Positions 36,058 to 45,120 of a stretch of DNA of 64,000 nucleotides are shown here, one piece after another. The position numbers and the translations under genes were made by a program. The stretch is from Luteimonas sp. S4-F44. GTDB lineage: Bacteria; Pseudomonadota; Gammaproteobacteria; Xanthomonadales; Xanthomonadaceae. How positions within the stretch are numbered: the first letter of the stretch is position 1; every line of letters starts with the position of its first letter. The notes below the pieces were generated by a model. It ran no database searches and was not told where the DNA came from. It saw only the letters and a program-made list of their open reading frames with translations. Where the stretch lies: contig NZ_CP093340.1 in the NCBI RefSeq assembly GCF_022637415.1, positions 248,001-312,000 on the forward strand. The letters are read 5' to 3'.

Positions 36058-38465
36058 ACAGGGCCCCCGGCCTTCGCGAACGGCTGCTGCAGCGGCCGCG
36101 CCTGCGGCTGGGCCTGGCCGTCGCCTGGTTGCTGGCGTTGGCCGCGCTGAGCTGGGTGGCCGGGCAGGCGCTGGAGTTCAGTGGCGACCTGCGGCGCTTC
36201 CTGCCCGATGCGCGGACGCCCGAGCAGCGGCTGCTGATCGACGAACTCGGCGACGGGCCGGGCTCGCGGCTGCTGATGCTGGCGATCTCGGGCGAGGCGC
36301 CGGAAGCGTTGGCCGCGCGTTCGCGCGCGCTGCACGATGCGCTCGCCGGCGATGCGCGTTTCACACTGGTGACCAACGGCGGCGAGGCCGGGCTCGAGGC
36401 CTTCCCCGAGCATCTGCTGCCCTACCGCTACCTGCTGACCGATTCCTTCGACGACGCGCCGCTGGATGCCGAGGCCTTGCGTGACGCGCTCGATGCGCGC
36501 TTGCAGGATCTCGGCTCGCCGGCCGCCGGCCTCGTTGAGCCGCTGCTGCCCGCCGATCCCACGCTCGAGGTCCTGGCCCTGGCCGACGCCTGGCAGCCGG
36601 CCGGCGCCCCGCAGCGGCTGCACGAGGTCTGGTTCGACCGCGCCGGCACCCACGCGCTGTTGCTGGTGGAGACCCGCGCGGCCGGTTTCGATCCGACCGG
36701 CCAGCTTGATGCGGTCGGCACGATTCGCGAGACCTTCGCGCGACAGGCGCGCGGCAGCATGGCGACGCTCGAAGTCGTCGGTCCGGGCGCGTTCTCGGTC
36801 GACATCGGCAGCCGGACCCAGAGCGAGGCGCAGCGCATCGGCCTGGTCGACACGCTGGGCCTGATCGTGCTGCTGCTGATCGCCTATCGCAGCTGGAAAA
36901 TGCCGCTGCTGGGCGTGCTGCCGCTGGCGAGCGCCGGCATCGCCGGCCTGACCGCGGTCGCGCTGCTGTTTCCCGGCGGCGTGCACGGCATCACGATCGC
37001 CTTTGGCTTCACCCTGATCGGCGTCGTGCAGGACTATCCGATCCACTTCTTCAGCCACCAGCGCGCCGGCCTGTCGCCGTGGCGCAACGTGCGCGGCCTG
37101 TGGCCGGCGCTGTCGACCGGCGTGATCGCCACCTGCATCGCCTACGCGACGTTCCTGTTCTCCGGTGTCGACGGCCTGCGTCAGCTGGCTGTGTTCACGA
37201 TCACGGCGCTGGTGGTGGCCGCGCTCGCCACGCGCTACCTGTTGCCGGGACTGGTCGACCCGTCGCCGCCCGACATCGCCGCGTCGCTGCGGCTGCAGCG
37301 GCTGTGGCACTGGATCGAGACGCTGCCGCGACCGAAGTGGTCGCTGGCCGTCCTCGCGCTGGGCTCGGGGCTGGCGATCGCGTTCGCGCCGGGCGAGGTC
37401 TGGCAGAACGACCTGTCCAAGCTGACCCCGGTCGATGCGGCGTCGATGCAGCGCGATGCCGAACTGCGCGCCGAGCTGGGCGCGCCCGACGTGCGCTACG
37501 TCCTGGTCGCACAGGCGCGCGAACGCGACGCGGCGCTGGCGGCGACCGCCGCGCTGCGCCCCGACCTCGATGCGCTGGTCGCCAGCGGGCGGCTCGACAG
37601 CTACGACATGGCCGCGCGCTATCTGCCCAGTGCCGAGCTGCAGCGCGCCCGTCAGGCCGCGCTGCCCGACACCGCGGCATTGCGCGCCATGCTCGCCGAC
37701 GCGCTCGCCGGTTCGGCGTTCAACGACGACGCCTTCGCGCCCTTCGTCGCCGATATCGCGCGCGCCAAGACCGCACCGCTGCTGACCCGCGAGGACCTGG
37801 CCAGCTCGCCGCTGGCGACCGCGGTATCGGGCCTGCTGCTTGAGCGCGATGGCCGCAGCACGGCGCTGGTCTCGCTCAGCGGCCTTGATGAACCCGCCGA
37901 GATCGCCGCCATTGCCGCCCAGGCCCAGGCGCGCAGCCCCGGCGTCGACCTGCGCCTGCTCGACATGAAGGCCGCCTCCGAGTCGCTGGTGGTCGAATAT
38001 CGAGGCCGTGTCGTGGCTGCGATGGCGGTTGCGCTGGTGTTGTTGATCGCTACGGTCTGGATCGCACTGCGCAGCCCGCGCCGCGTCTGGCGGGTGCTGC
38101 TGCCGACGCTGCTGACGCTGCTGGCCGTGATCGCGGTGCTGCGCCTGGTGGGCGTCGAATTGACGCTGTTCCACCTGGTCGCGCTGATCCTCGCCGCCGG
38201 CCTTGGCTTGGACTACGCGCTGTTCTTCGAGCATGCCGGCGACGACCGCGACGACCAGATCCGCACGCTGCACGCGATCGTGGTCTGCACCCTGATGACG
38301 CTGTTGGTGTTCAGCCTGCTGGGCCTGTCGTCGATCCCGGTACTGCGCGCGATCGGCAGCACGGTCGCGCTCGGCGTGATCTTCAATTTCGTACTGTCGT
38401 TGCTAGTCGCGCGCCATCGCGGCGCGATCGAGGCTGCACGCTCGGAACAGGGACCGACCGCATGA
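36036..38465 (+). CDS. MMPL/RND-family exporter of the aryl polyene (809 aa)
   Basis: A large inner-membrane transporter with two repeats, each with one helix, a large periplasmic loop and five further helices (loop 1 about 47-270, helices about 275-410; loop 2 about 445-665, helices about 670-795). The helix stretch with GVVQDYPIHFFSH carries the RND/MMPL Asp-Tyr pair (GLDYALFFEH in repeat 2). It should move the lipid-linked pigment out of the inner membrane. GTG 36036 is used; TTG 36054, with a 4-base overlap, is equally possible. Confidence 0.9.
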   Translation: MPRRAALNRAPGLRERLLQRPRLRLGLAVAWLLALAALSWVAGQALEFSGDLRRFLPDARTPEQRLLIDELGDGPGSRLLMLAISGEAPEALAARSRALHDALAGDARFTLVTNGGEAGLEAFPEHLLPYRYLLTDSFDDAPLDAEALRDALDARLQDLGSPAAGLVEPLLPADPTLEVLALADAWQPAGAPQRLHEVWFDRAGTHALLLVETRAAGFDPTGQLDAVGTIRETFARQARGSMATLEVVGPGAFSVDIGSRTQSEAQRIGLVDTLGLIVLLLIAYRSWKMPLLGVLPLASAGIAGLTAVALLFPGGVHGITIAFGFTLIGVVQDYPIHFFSHQRAGLSPWRNVRGLWPALSTGVIATCIAYATFLFSGVDGLRQLAVFTITALVVAALATRYLLPGLVDPSPPDIAASLRLQRLWHWIETLPRPKWSLAVLALGSGLAIAFAPGEVWQNDLSKLTPVDAASMQRDAELRAELGAPDVRYVLVAQARERDAALAATAALRPDLDALVASGRLDSYDMAARYLPSAELQRARQAALPDTAALRAMLADALAGSAFNDDAFAPFVADIARAKTAPLLTREDLASSPLATAVSGLLLERDGRSTALVSLSGLDEPAEIAAIAAQAQARSPGVDLRLLDMKAASESLVVEYRGRVVAAMAVALVLLIATVWIALRSPRRVWRVLLPTLLTLLAVIAVLRLVGVELTLFHLVALILAAGLGLDYALFFEHAGDDRDDQIRTLHAIVVCTLMTLLVFSLLGLSSIPVLRAIGSTVALGVIFNFVLSLLVARHRGAIEAARSEQGPTA

Positions 38466-38896
38466 CCAAATTCGACCGCGACGCGATCGCCTCGATGATT
38501 CCGCACCAGGGCGCGATGTGCCTGTGGGACACGGTCGTGGCCTGGGACGCGGCCAGCGTGACGCTGCGCAGCGCCGGCCATCGCGCGCCCGACCATCCGC
38601 TGCGCAGCGACGACCGGCTGCGCGCGCTGCATCTGTGCGAGTACGGTGCGCAGGCGATGGCGGTGCACGGCGGCCTGCGCGCGCGTCAGGCGGGCGGCCG
38701 GGTGCGGCCGGGCATGCTGGTCGCGCTGCGCGGCGTGCACCTGCACGTGGCCCGCATCGACGACCTCGCTGGTGACCTGGAGTGCGTGGCCGAGGTCCTG
38801 GTCGAGTCCGACGACAGCCAGCAATATGCATTCCGCATCAGTTGCGATGGCGTGCTGCTGGCCGAGGGCCGCGCGGCAGTGATGCTGGGCGCGTAA
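38462..38896 (+). CDS. ApeP-like hotdog dehydratase (144 aa)
   Basis: A second 3-hydroxyacyl-ACP dehydratase-like hotdog protein, of the ApeP/COG4706 type. Readable features are MIPHQGAMCLWDTVV at the start, with the catalytic His of IPHQG, and LHLCEYGAQAMAVHGGL in the central helix. Aryl polyene systems use an ApeI/ApeP pair, matching the two hotdog genes here. It begins inside the stop of the exporter gene (ATGA). Confidence 0.87.
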   Translation: MTKFDRDAIASMIPHQGAMCLWDTVVAWDAASVTLRSAGHRAPDHPLRSDDRLRALHLCEYGAQAMAVHGGLRARQAGGRVRPGMLVALRGVHLHVARIDDLAGDLECVAEVLVESDDSQQYAFRISCDGVLLAEGRAAVMLGA

Positions 38897-38978
38897 GAGG
38901 CGCATGCGGCATGGCGGATGCCCCCGCAGCCGCGACACCCGCTTCTGCGAATCACGAAGGCGAGGCTAGAATCGCCCC

Positions 38979-39710
38979 ATGAACACTCCCAGCAAACGCG
39001 CGCTCGTCACCGGCGGCAGCGGCGACCTCGGCGGTGCGATCTGCCGACGCCTCGCGGCCGATGGCCACCATGTGATCGTCCATGCCAATGGCAATCGCGC
39101 CCGGGCGCAAGCGGTCGTCGACGCGATCGTCGGGGCCGGCGGCAGCGCCGAAGCCGTGGTCTTCGATGTCGTCGACGGCGAAGCCACGCGCCAGGCGCTC
39201 GAGGCGCTGCTCGAGGCCGGCGCGATCCAGATCGTCGTCAACAACGCCGGCATCCACGACGACGCGCCGATGGCGGGCATGTCCGAGGCGCAGTGGAAGC
39301 GGGTGATCGACGTCTCGTTGCATGGCTTCTTCCACGTCACCCAGCCGCTGCTGCTGCCGATGGCGCGCAAGCGCTGGGGCCGCATCGTCAGCGTGTCGTC
39401 GGTCGCAGCCGTGCTCGGCAACCGCGGCCAGACCAACTACGCGGCGGCGAAAGCAGCGTTGCACGGCGCCTCCAAATCGCTGTCGCGCGAGATGGCCAGC
39501 CGCGGCATCGCCGTCAACGTGGTCGCGCCCGGCGTGATCGCCGGCAGCATGGCGCAGGACGCGTTTCCCGAGGACATGGTCAAGCAGATCGTGCCGGCGG
39601 GGCGGGCGGGTACGCCCGACGAGGTCGCCGCGCTGGTCGGCTTCCTGTGCTCGGACGCGGCCGGCTACATCAACGGGCAGGTGATCGGCATCAACGGCGC
39701 GATGGGCTGA
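38979..39710 (+). CDS. 3-oxoacyl-ACP reductase of the pigment cluster (FabG-like, 243 aa)
   Basis: A short-chain dehydrogenase that reduces the 3-keto group in each chain-extension cycle with NADPH. Cofactor motif TGGSGDLG (11-18), NNAG (88-91), and the catalytic Ser140/141, Tyr154 and Lys158 (YAAAK). It lies 82 bases after the dehydratase gene and is the last enzyme of the rightward pigment operon. The Asn-Gly-Asn-Arg stretch after beta 2 fits NADPH preference. Confidence 0.92.
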   Translation: MNTPSKRALVTGGSGDLGGAICRRLAADGHHVIVHANGNRARAQAVVDAIVGAGGSAEAVVFDVVDGEATRQALEALLEAGAIQIVVNNAGIHDDAPMAGMSEAQWKRVIDVSLHGFFHVTQPLLLPMARKRWGRIVSVSSVAAVLGNRGQTNYAAAKAALHGASKSLSREMASRGIAVNVVAPGVIAGSMAQDAFPEDMVKQIVPAGRAGTPDEVAALVGFLCSDAAGYINGQVIGINGAMG

Positions 39711-39799
39711 TCCGCGGTCGCGGCTCGCCCCCGATACCCGACCCGGACCATCCAGATGCTGGGTCGCGCCGGCCACGGCGCGCTCGATAGGCGTTGGCT

Positions 39800-39820
39800 G
39801 CGCCGTCCGGTGGACGGCGC
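39800..39820 (+). terminator. Possible terminator of the rightward pigment operon
   Basis: An 8-bp perfect stem, GCGCCGTC against GACGGCGC, with a CGGTG loop, 90 bases after the reductase stop. No T run follows. The 216-base gap to the next gene otherwise shows no feature. Confidence 0.35.
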
Positions 39821-39926
39821 CCGATCGGCCAAGGTGGCTGAGCCGGCACCATCCACGCCGGCTTCAGGTCGGGCGGGCGATGATCGGCCGGCGCCCATCC
39901 GGGCACCCACGAGTCGAGGCACCGCC

Positions 39927-40397
39927 ATGCGCATCGTTCGCACCCTGTCGCTCCTACTGGCCGTGGCGGCGATTGCCGGCTGCGCCAGCTCCCACGTCCT
40001 CACCGGCACGCCGCGCGCGCCGATCGACCCCGCCCAGGTCCGGATCTACCACGGGCCGCCGCCGGGGCACTACGAGGAAATCGCGATCCTCAACACCAGC
40101 AGCGGCGCGCTGACCTACGGCGAGCAGAACAAGACCGACTCGGTGCTGCAGAAGCTGCGCAACGAAGCCGCCAAGCTCGGCGCCAATGGCGTGCTGTTCC
40201 AGGGCACCGCCGATAGCGAGCGCAGCGGTGGGGTCAGCGTTGGCGGCGGTCTGGGCCGCGGCGGTGGCCGCTCGTTCTCGGCCGCGGGCGTCGGCGTGGA
40301 CATCAGTCCGCGGCAGAAGTACGCCAGCGGGATCGCGATCTGGGTCGCCGATCCGCCGCCGCCGGGACCGACGACGTCGCCGCCACCGGCGCGCTGA
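39927..40397 (+). CDS. Lipoprotein of unknown function (156 aa)
   Basis: A signal peptide ends in the lipobox AIAGC (Cys about 19), so lipidation is likely. The mature region reads IYHGPPPGHYEEIAILNTSS and then KTDSVLQKLRNEAAKLGANGVLFQG, a pattern seen in small bacterial lipoproteins with a YbjQ-like alpha/beta unit. A Gly-rich stretch and Pro-rich tail follow. GAGG stands 8 bases before the ATG. It may or may not belong to the pigment operon; the 216-base gap and own ribosome site suggest a separate promoter. Confidence 0.75.
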   Translation: MRIVRTLSLLLAVAAIAGCASSHVLTGTPRAPIDPAQVRIYHGPPPGHYEEIAILNTSSGALTYGEQNKTDSVLQKLRNEAAKLGANGVLFQGTADSERSGGVSVGGGLGRGGGRSFSAAGVGVDISPRQKYASGIAIWVADPPPPGPTTSPPPAR

Positions 40398-40442
40398 CCT
40401 CGGCAAGCCGCGGCGCCTTCACCAGGGCAGTGGCAACCGCCC

Positions 40443-40464
40443 GTTCCGGCGTCCGCGCCGGGAC
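40443..40464. terminator. Possible bidirectional terminator
   Basis: GTTCCGGCG against CGCCGGGAC (one G-U pair), TCCG loop, in the 77-base gap between the converging lipoprotein and halogenase genes. No T run. Confidence 0.4.
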
Positions 40465-40474
40465 GACGCCAGCC

Positions 40475-42118
40475 TCAGGCCGCGTCGGCGTACCACTGCG
40501 GGGCCAGCGACGTCTCGGGCGCTGACGGGCCAGCCAGCAGCGCCGCCAGCCCGTGATCGGCGATCTGCGGATGGACGGTGCGCGCATGGGTCAGGATCTC
40601 GCCGGCCAAGGACCGCATGCGCGCGACGTTGTCGCCGATGCGCGCGATGAATGCGTCGGTGTCGAGCGTGTCGGCCAGCGCGCGGTTCATATCGCGGAAC
40701 CAGACGATGTCGAACTGGTCGAGCGAGCGGACCTGCGGCGCTGCGCGGCCGCAATTGCGTGCACCCCACTCGCGCAGCAGCGGTTGCAGCGCCAGGTTGA
40801 GCGCGCGCGCATCAGCGAACGCCGGCCGCAACCGGCCCAGTGTCGCCAGATCGGTCAGCCGGTCGGCAAAGAACAGCGGCGCCAGCACCGCCCAGTAGTA
40901 GGTGTAGTCCCAGATGACCTTCAGCGGCATGACCTGCGCATCGCCGAACAGCGGGTACTGGTCCTGGTAGAGCGTCAGGGTGTTCTCGTAGAACGAGAAG
41001 TACAGCTGCTGGTACAGCTCAGCATGCCGACTGACATCGAGGCCGGCGTGCGACTTGCCGATCAGATCGCAGATGTAGGTATTGCTGATCGCGATGAAGT
41101 CGCTGCCGGGCGAATAGAACGGATCGAGGAACAGCCCGGCCTCGCCGGTCAGCGCCCAGCGCCGCCCTGAGAACACCTGTTTGACGCTGTGCGAAAAGTG
41201 GCGCAGGAACAGGAAATCCTGCAGCGTGTGCTCGGCGCGGTCCAGGCTGGCCGCGACCTGCGGCTGGTGGATCCGCAGCCAGTCCATCGCCTTGGCGTGG
41301 GTGTTCATCGTCTCGAGCGGATGCATCTTCGCGTCGCAGACGATGCCCAGCGAATGCGCGCCCGACGACAGCGGGATCAGCCAGAACCAGTAGCCCGGGC
41401 CGCACATGTGGTTGGTCGAGCGCCAGCGGTCCGGCGGATCGCAGCGCTGCAGCCAGTGCGCGTCCTGCGACCAGGCGTTGGGATCGACGATGCCGTCCAC
41501 GCGCCACCACACCGCATTGGCATCGTGGTCATTGGGCTGGGCGAGGTCGAGCTTGCGCTTGAGCAGGCCGGCGCGCCCGCTGGCGTCCACGAGCCAGCGG
41601 CAGCGCATTTCACGGATGTTGCCATCGCGCTCGACCCGGACGACATGGTCGCCGTCGTCGTCGGCCAGCTCGATGCCGCGCACCACGGCGCCGTCGTCGA
41701 AGCGCACGCCACGTGCGCGTGCGCGCTCGCCCAGGTGGTTCTCGAAACGGCCGCGGTCGATCTGCCACGACGGTGTGGGCATCAGCTGGCTCACGCCCAT
41801 CTCGGTGCAGCGGTCGACCTGGTCGGCGCCTTCGGAGAAGAAGAAACGGAAGCCGAACTTGCGGATCTGCTCGGTGTCCAGGTGCTCGCGCAGTCCGAGC
41901 ACGTCGGCGAAGTAGTGCGCGCCGATCTCGACGGTCGACTCGCCGACCTTGTGCGCAGCCTCGCGCACAGGGTGCGCACGACGTTCGACCACCGTCACCG
42001 ACAGCGTCGGCGTGCGGTCGCGCAGTTGCAGCGCCAGGGTCAGGCCGGCGAGCCCGCCGCCGAGAATGAGCACGTCGGTGGTGGCGGTCGCGGTCTCGGA
42101 AATCTGGGGCGTGGCCAT
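40475..42118 (-). CDS. FAD-dependent halogenase-like enzyme of the pigment cluster (547 aa)
   Basis: A second flavin halogenase family member, divergent in sequence from the one at 30852. FAD motif GGGLAGLTLA (20-29), KVGESTVEIGAHYF (57-70) and YWFWLIP (243-249), matching the GWxWxIP signature with Tyr for the first aromatic. Also readable are LTGEAGLFLDPFYSPGSDF, the usual second FAD motif. Xanthomonadin rings and chains carry bromine, so this is a good candidate for the brominase. The dark C-terminal third is helical and unrecognised. Confidence 0.85.
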   Translation of the reverse strand: MATPQISETATATTDVLILGGGLAGLTLALQLRDRTPTLSVTVVERRAHPVREAAHKVGESTVEIGAHYFADVLGLREHLDTEQIRKFGFRFFFSEGADQVDRCTEMGVSQLMPTPSWQIDRGRFENHLGERARARGVRFDDGAVVRGIELADDDGDHVVRVERDGNIREMRCRWLVDASGRAGLLKRKLDLAQPNDHDANAVWWRVDGIVDPNAWSQDAHWLQRCDPPDRWRSTNHMCGPGYWFWLIPLSSGAHSLGIVCDAKMHPLETMNTHAKAMDWLRIHQPQVAASLDRAEHTLQDFLFLRHFSHSVKQVFSGRRWALTGEAGLFLDPFYSPGSDFIAISNTYICDLIGKSHAGLDVSRHAELYQQLYFSFYENTLTLYQDQYPLFGDAQVMPLKVIWDYTYYWAVLAPLFFADRLTDLATLGRLRPAFADARALNLALQPLLREWGARNCGRAAPQVRSLDQFDIVWFRDMNRALADTLDTDAFIARIGDNVARMRSLAGEILTHARTVHPQIADHGLAALLAGPSAPETSLAPQWYADAA

Positions 42119-42194
42119 GGTGCAGACATCCTGTGTGCGTCGGGGGAGCCGTCAGCGCCGGTCTGGGGTCAGATTACCGCAGGCGCGTGACGGC

Positions 42195-43025
42195 TCAACC
42201 AGCCAGGGGCGAGTCGGAGGCCGGCGCGTGATCGGGGGCAGGGGGCGGTGCGCCAGGATCGAAAATCACCGGCGGGCGACGGCGTTTGCGCCGGTAGACA
42301 CCGACCAGATCGCCATGCGCCAGCACTTGGCCGACGACGTGCGAGGTGATCTGGTAGAGGTCATGGAACAGCCGGAAATGGCTCTTGCGGAACTGCTCGT
42401 CGCAATCGGCGCTGTGATAGCGGGTTTCGACCGGCACCGACACCACGCCGCAGCCCAGCGCACGCGCGGCCGAGATCAGGATCTGCGCCTCGAACACGAA
42501 ACCTTCGCCCGGCACGTCCTGCAGGGCCAGCACGTTGGCCGGATACAGCCGTTGCCCGCTCTGGCTGTCGACCAGCCGATAGCCGCAGCCCCAGGCGATC
42601 CCCCAATCGCCGAAATCGTTGCCAAGCCGCCGGTACCAGGGTTGGGTACTGCGCTTGCGCAGCCGCGCACCGTTGACGATGCAGTTGGGATGGCGGTTGG
42701 CGGCCTCGATCAGACGCGGGATGTCGCTGGCGCGGTGCTGGCCGTCGCCGTCCATCGTCACCACCGCTGCGAAGCCGCGGCGCCGGGCCTCGGCGAAGCC
42801 GGCGCGCAAGGCCGCGCCCTTGCCCATCCGGGTGGCATGGCGCAACAGCGTGACAGGCAGCGCGGCAGCGATGTCGGGGGTGGCATCGTTGGACCCGTCG
42901 TCGACCACGATCACGTGATCGCAATGCGCGAGTGCGCCGTTGAGGACTTCGGCAATGCGCAGCGCTTCGTTGAGTGCGGGTACGACCACCGCGACATTGC
43001 CGCGGTGCAGGGGGAGCGCGGTCAT
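42195..43025 (-). CDS. GT2-family glycosyltransferase (276 aa)
   Basis: A polyprenyl-phosphate- or lipid-directed family 2 glycosyltransferase. The nucleotide-sugar Asp motifs are VDDGSNDAT (41-49) and MDGDGQH (91-97), and a later QSGQRLYP stretch fits DPM1/DPG-type enzymes. There is no membrane anchor. Members occur in aryl polyene clusters, where the glycosyltransferase probably supplies the sugar to which the polyene is attached. The start overlaps the stop of the KS-like gene (ATGA). Confidence 0.88.
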   Translation of the reverse strand: MTALPLHRGNVAVVVPALNEALRIAEVLNGALAHCDHVIVVDDGSNDATPDIAAALPVTLLRHATRMGKGAALRAGFAEARRRGFAAVVTMDGDGQHRASDIPRLIEAANRHPNCIVNGARLRKRSTQPWYRRLGNDFGDWGIAWGCGYRLVDSQSGQRLYPANVLALQDVPGEGFVFEAQILISAARALGCGVVSVPVETRYHSADCDEQFRKSHFRLFHDLYQITSHVVGQVLAHGDLVGVYRRKRRRPPVIFDPGAPPPAPDHAPASDSPLAG

Positions 43026-43798
43026 CGCAGGATCTCCAGCGCCAGCTCGCGGTGCGGCCCGGCGCTCAGGACCGCGCGGTCGCTTCCGGTGGCCAGTGCA
43101 TCGAACAGGGGCAGCATCTGCGCCATCGCATTGTGCGATGCGCGCGCCGACAGCGGCCCCGGTGCGGCGCTGGCATCGCCGTCGCGGAGCGTCGCCGACA
43201 GCCGCGGGCCGTCGCCGACACGCGTGAGCACCAGCGCGCCGCCGAGTAGCCCTTCGCTGGGCGACATCGTCGACAGCAGGCCGGCGGCCGTGCCGTCGTA
43301 GGCCACCAGCAGCACCGCCTCGCTGCCGGCCGCCAGTTGCAGCATGGCTTCCACCAGCCCCTGCGCGAACGTGGCGTTGTGGGCGCTGATCGCCGTCGCG
43401 GCCTCGGTGCATCCGGCGCCGATGGTCCAGTAGCCGGCCGCCGCGTTGTGCACCGAGTTGTGGAACTTGGTCGGCGAAATCGCGGTCGGGTCCTGCGCCA
43501 GCGTCTCGCACATATAGTCGGTGATCGCCAGTTCGCCGTGGGTGGAGGCGAACACCGACGGCAGCGTCGCCGGCTCGCGCCCGGCGGCCTGGCAGGCGGC
43601 GAGCGCCACTTCCAGGGCGACGGCGACCGAACCGGGCGCACGTCGCCGCTCGTTGGGTGCGAGCAGCTGTGGCGACGGTCGGGCGGGCGCGGCGTCGGGC
43701 AGCGCGCCGGTGGCGGCGAAGGCCTGCGCGGCGGGCCAGCCGGGCAGGCCGTCGTTCCAGAAGCCGATTCCGGCGATCGTGGCGGTCAACGCGCTCAT
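43022..43798 (-). CDS. Beta-ketoacyl synthase-like partner protein (chain-length-factor type, 258 aa)
   Basis: A short ketosynthase homologue of the Ketoacyl-synt_2 (PF13723) kind. It keeps the N-terminal thiolase-like half (NSVHNAAAGYWTIGAGC, EAVLLVAYDG) but has no HGT or GHT histidine motifs, so it cannot be a complete condensing enzyme. Aryl polyene systems use such a protein as a heterodimer partner of the true ketosynthase. That is directly upstream here and joined by an ATGA overlap, supporting a complex. Confidence 0.87.
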   Translation of the reverse strand: MSALTATIAGIGFWNDGLPGWPAAQAFAATGALPDAAPARPSPQLLAPNERRRAPGSVAVALEVALAACQAAGREPATLPSVFASTHGELAITDYMCETLAQDPTAISPTKFHNSVHNAAAGYWTIGAGCTEAATAISAHNATFAQGLVEAMLQLAAGSEAVLLVAYDGTAAGLLSTMSPSEGLLGGALVLTRVGDGPRLSATLRDGDASAAPGPLSARASHNAMAQMLPLFDALATGSDRAVLSAGPHRELALEILR

Positions 43799-44994
43799 GC
43801 GGCCGCCTTGCCGAACAGCAGCGCGCAGTTGTTGCCGCCGAAGCCGAACGAGTTGTTCATGGCGTAGTCGATCGTGCGCTGGGCGTTGTCGAAGCGGATC
43901 TGCGGGCCGCACGCCGGGTCGCGCACCTGCGATTCCAGGGTGCCCGGCAGCAGGCCGTGCTCGAGCGCGGTCAGCGCGAACACCGATTCGACGATGCCGG
44001 CCGCGCCGAGCGTGTGGCCGGTCCAGCCCTTGGTGGAACTGGCGTGCAGCGTGCCGGGAAACAGCGCATCGACCGCGCGCGCCTCGACCGCGTCGTTGGC
44101 GGGAGTCGAGGTGCCGTGCAGGTTGAGATAGCCGACCTGGGCGGCGTCGATGCCGCCACGGGCCAGCGCACCGCGCATCGCCAGGATCGCGCCCAGACCT
44201 TCAGGATGCGGTGTGGACATATGATGCGCATCGCTCGATTCGCCGTAGCCGCGCAGTTGCAGGCCATCGTCGCCGCGTGCCGGGCGCTCGAGCAACGCGA
44301 AGCCGCCGGCCTCGCCGATCGACAGTCCGTCGCGCGCGGCATCGAACGGCCGACAGCGCTCGCGCGAGACCAGTCCGAGTGCGTTGAAGCCGAACAGCAC
44401 GCTGCCGCACAGCGTGTCCACACCGCCCACCAGCGCCGCGTCGACCACGCCGGCCTCGATCATCCGCGCAGCCTGCGCGAAGACCTTCGCGCTCGACGAG
44501 CATGCGGTCGCCACCGTGATGCAGGGGCCGCGCAGCCCGGTGGCGTGTTGCAGAAAATGACCCAATGAATGCGGGGTGTGCACGATCGGTCGGGCCAGAT
44601 CGTCGGGGAACCGGCGCGTGCCGTCGTCGCCGGTCACCGCGCGTGCATAGGCCTCCTCGCTGGCACCGATGCTGGCGGTCGAGGTGCCCACTAACAGGGC
44701 GATCCGGTCGGCGCCATGGCGCGCCACCAGCGCCTCAAGGGCATCGGGCAGGCCGTCCTGCTGCAGTGCCAACCAGGCCAGCCGGTTGTTGCGGCATTCC
44801 CAGCGCGCCAGCGCTGCCGGCAACGCGGCGTCCTCCAGCCCGTCGACGCGGCCGATCCAGGTGGGCAGCGGGGTCGCACCGAAATCGTTGCGGCGCAGAC
44901 CGCCCCTGCGTTCACGCAGGGCCTCGCGCTGCGCCGCCGCGCCGCGGCCCAACGCGGTAGTGGCGGTGTAGGCGCGGATGGCGACGGGCGGCAT
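43795..44994 (-). CDS. Beta-ketoacyl-ACP synthase of the pigment cluster (399 aa)
   Basis: The chain-extending condensing enzyme. The catalytic triad is visible: Cys165 (ATACSSSAK), His293 (LHGTSTPAND) and His327 (GHTLGAAG). The C-terminal NNSFGFGGNN is typical. I prefer the ATG at 44994 (MPPVAIRAYT), since the 22 residues from the ATG at 45060 are Pro/Arg-rich and look like leader. It heads the leftward operon KS, KS-like, glycosyltransferase, halogenase. Confidence 0.93.
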   Translation of the reverse strand: MPPVAIRAYTATTALGRGAAAQREALRERRGGLRRNDFGATPLPTWIGRVDGLEDAALPAALARWECRNNRLAWLALQQDGLPDALEALVARHGADRIALLVGTSTASIGASEEAYARAVTGDDGTRRFPDDLARPIVHTPHSLGHFLQHATGLRGPCITVATACSSSAKVFAQAARMIEAGVVDAALVGGVDTLCGSVLFGFNALGLVSRERCRPFDAARDGLSIGEAGGFALLERPARGDDGLQLRGYGESSDAHHMSTPHPEGLGAILAMRGALARGGIDAAQVGYLNLHGTSTPANDAVEARAVDALFPGTLHASSTKGWTGHTLGAAGIVESVFALTALEHGLLPGTLESQVRDPACGPQIRFDNAQRTIDYAMNNSFGFGGNNCALLFGKAAA

Positions 44995-45120
44995 CGGCGG
45001 CAACGATTGCGATGGGGGCACGCGGGGGGTCCGTCTCGGGAAGCGGCCGAGTATAGCCATCGGGCGTGAGGCTAGAATTCAGGGCGCACCCCAGGACCGC
45101 CGCCGCGCGAACCCGCCTCC

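Noticed and set aside
35652-38273. An 873-codon open frame on the - strand
   Set aside because: Antisense to the LolA-like and MMPL genes; composition is Gln/Arg/Gly-rich shadow sequence without domains.
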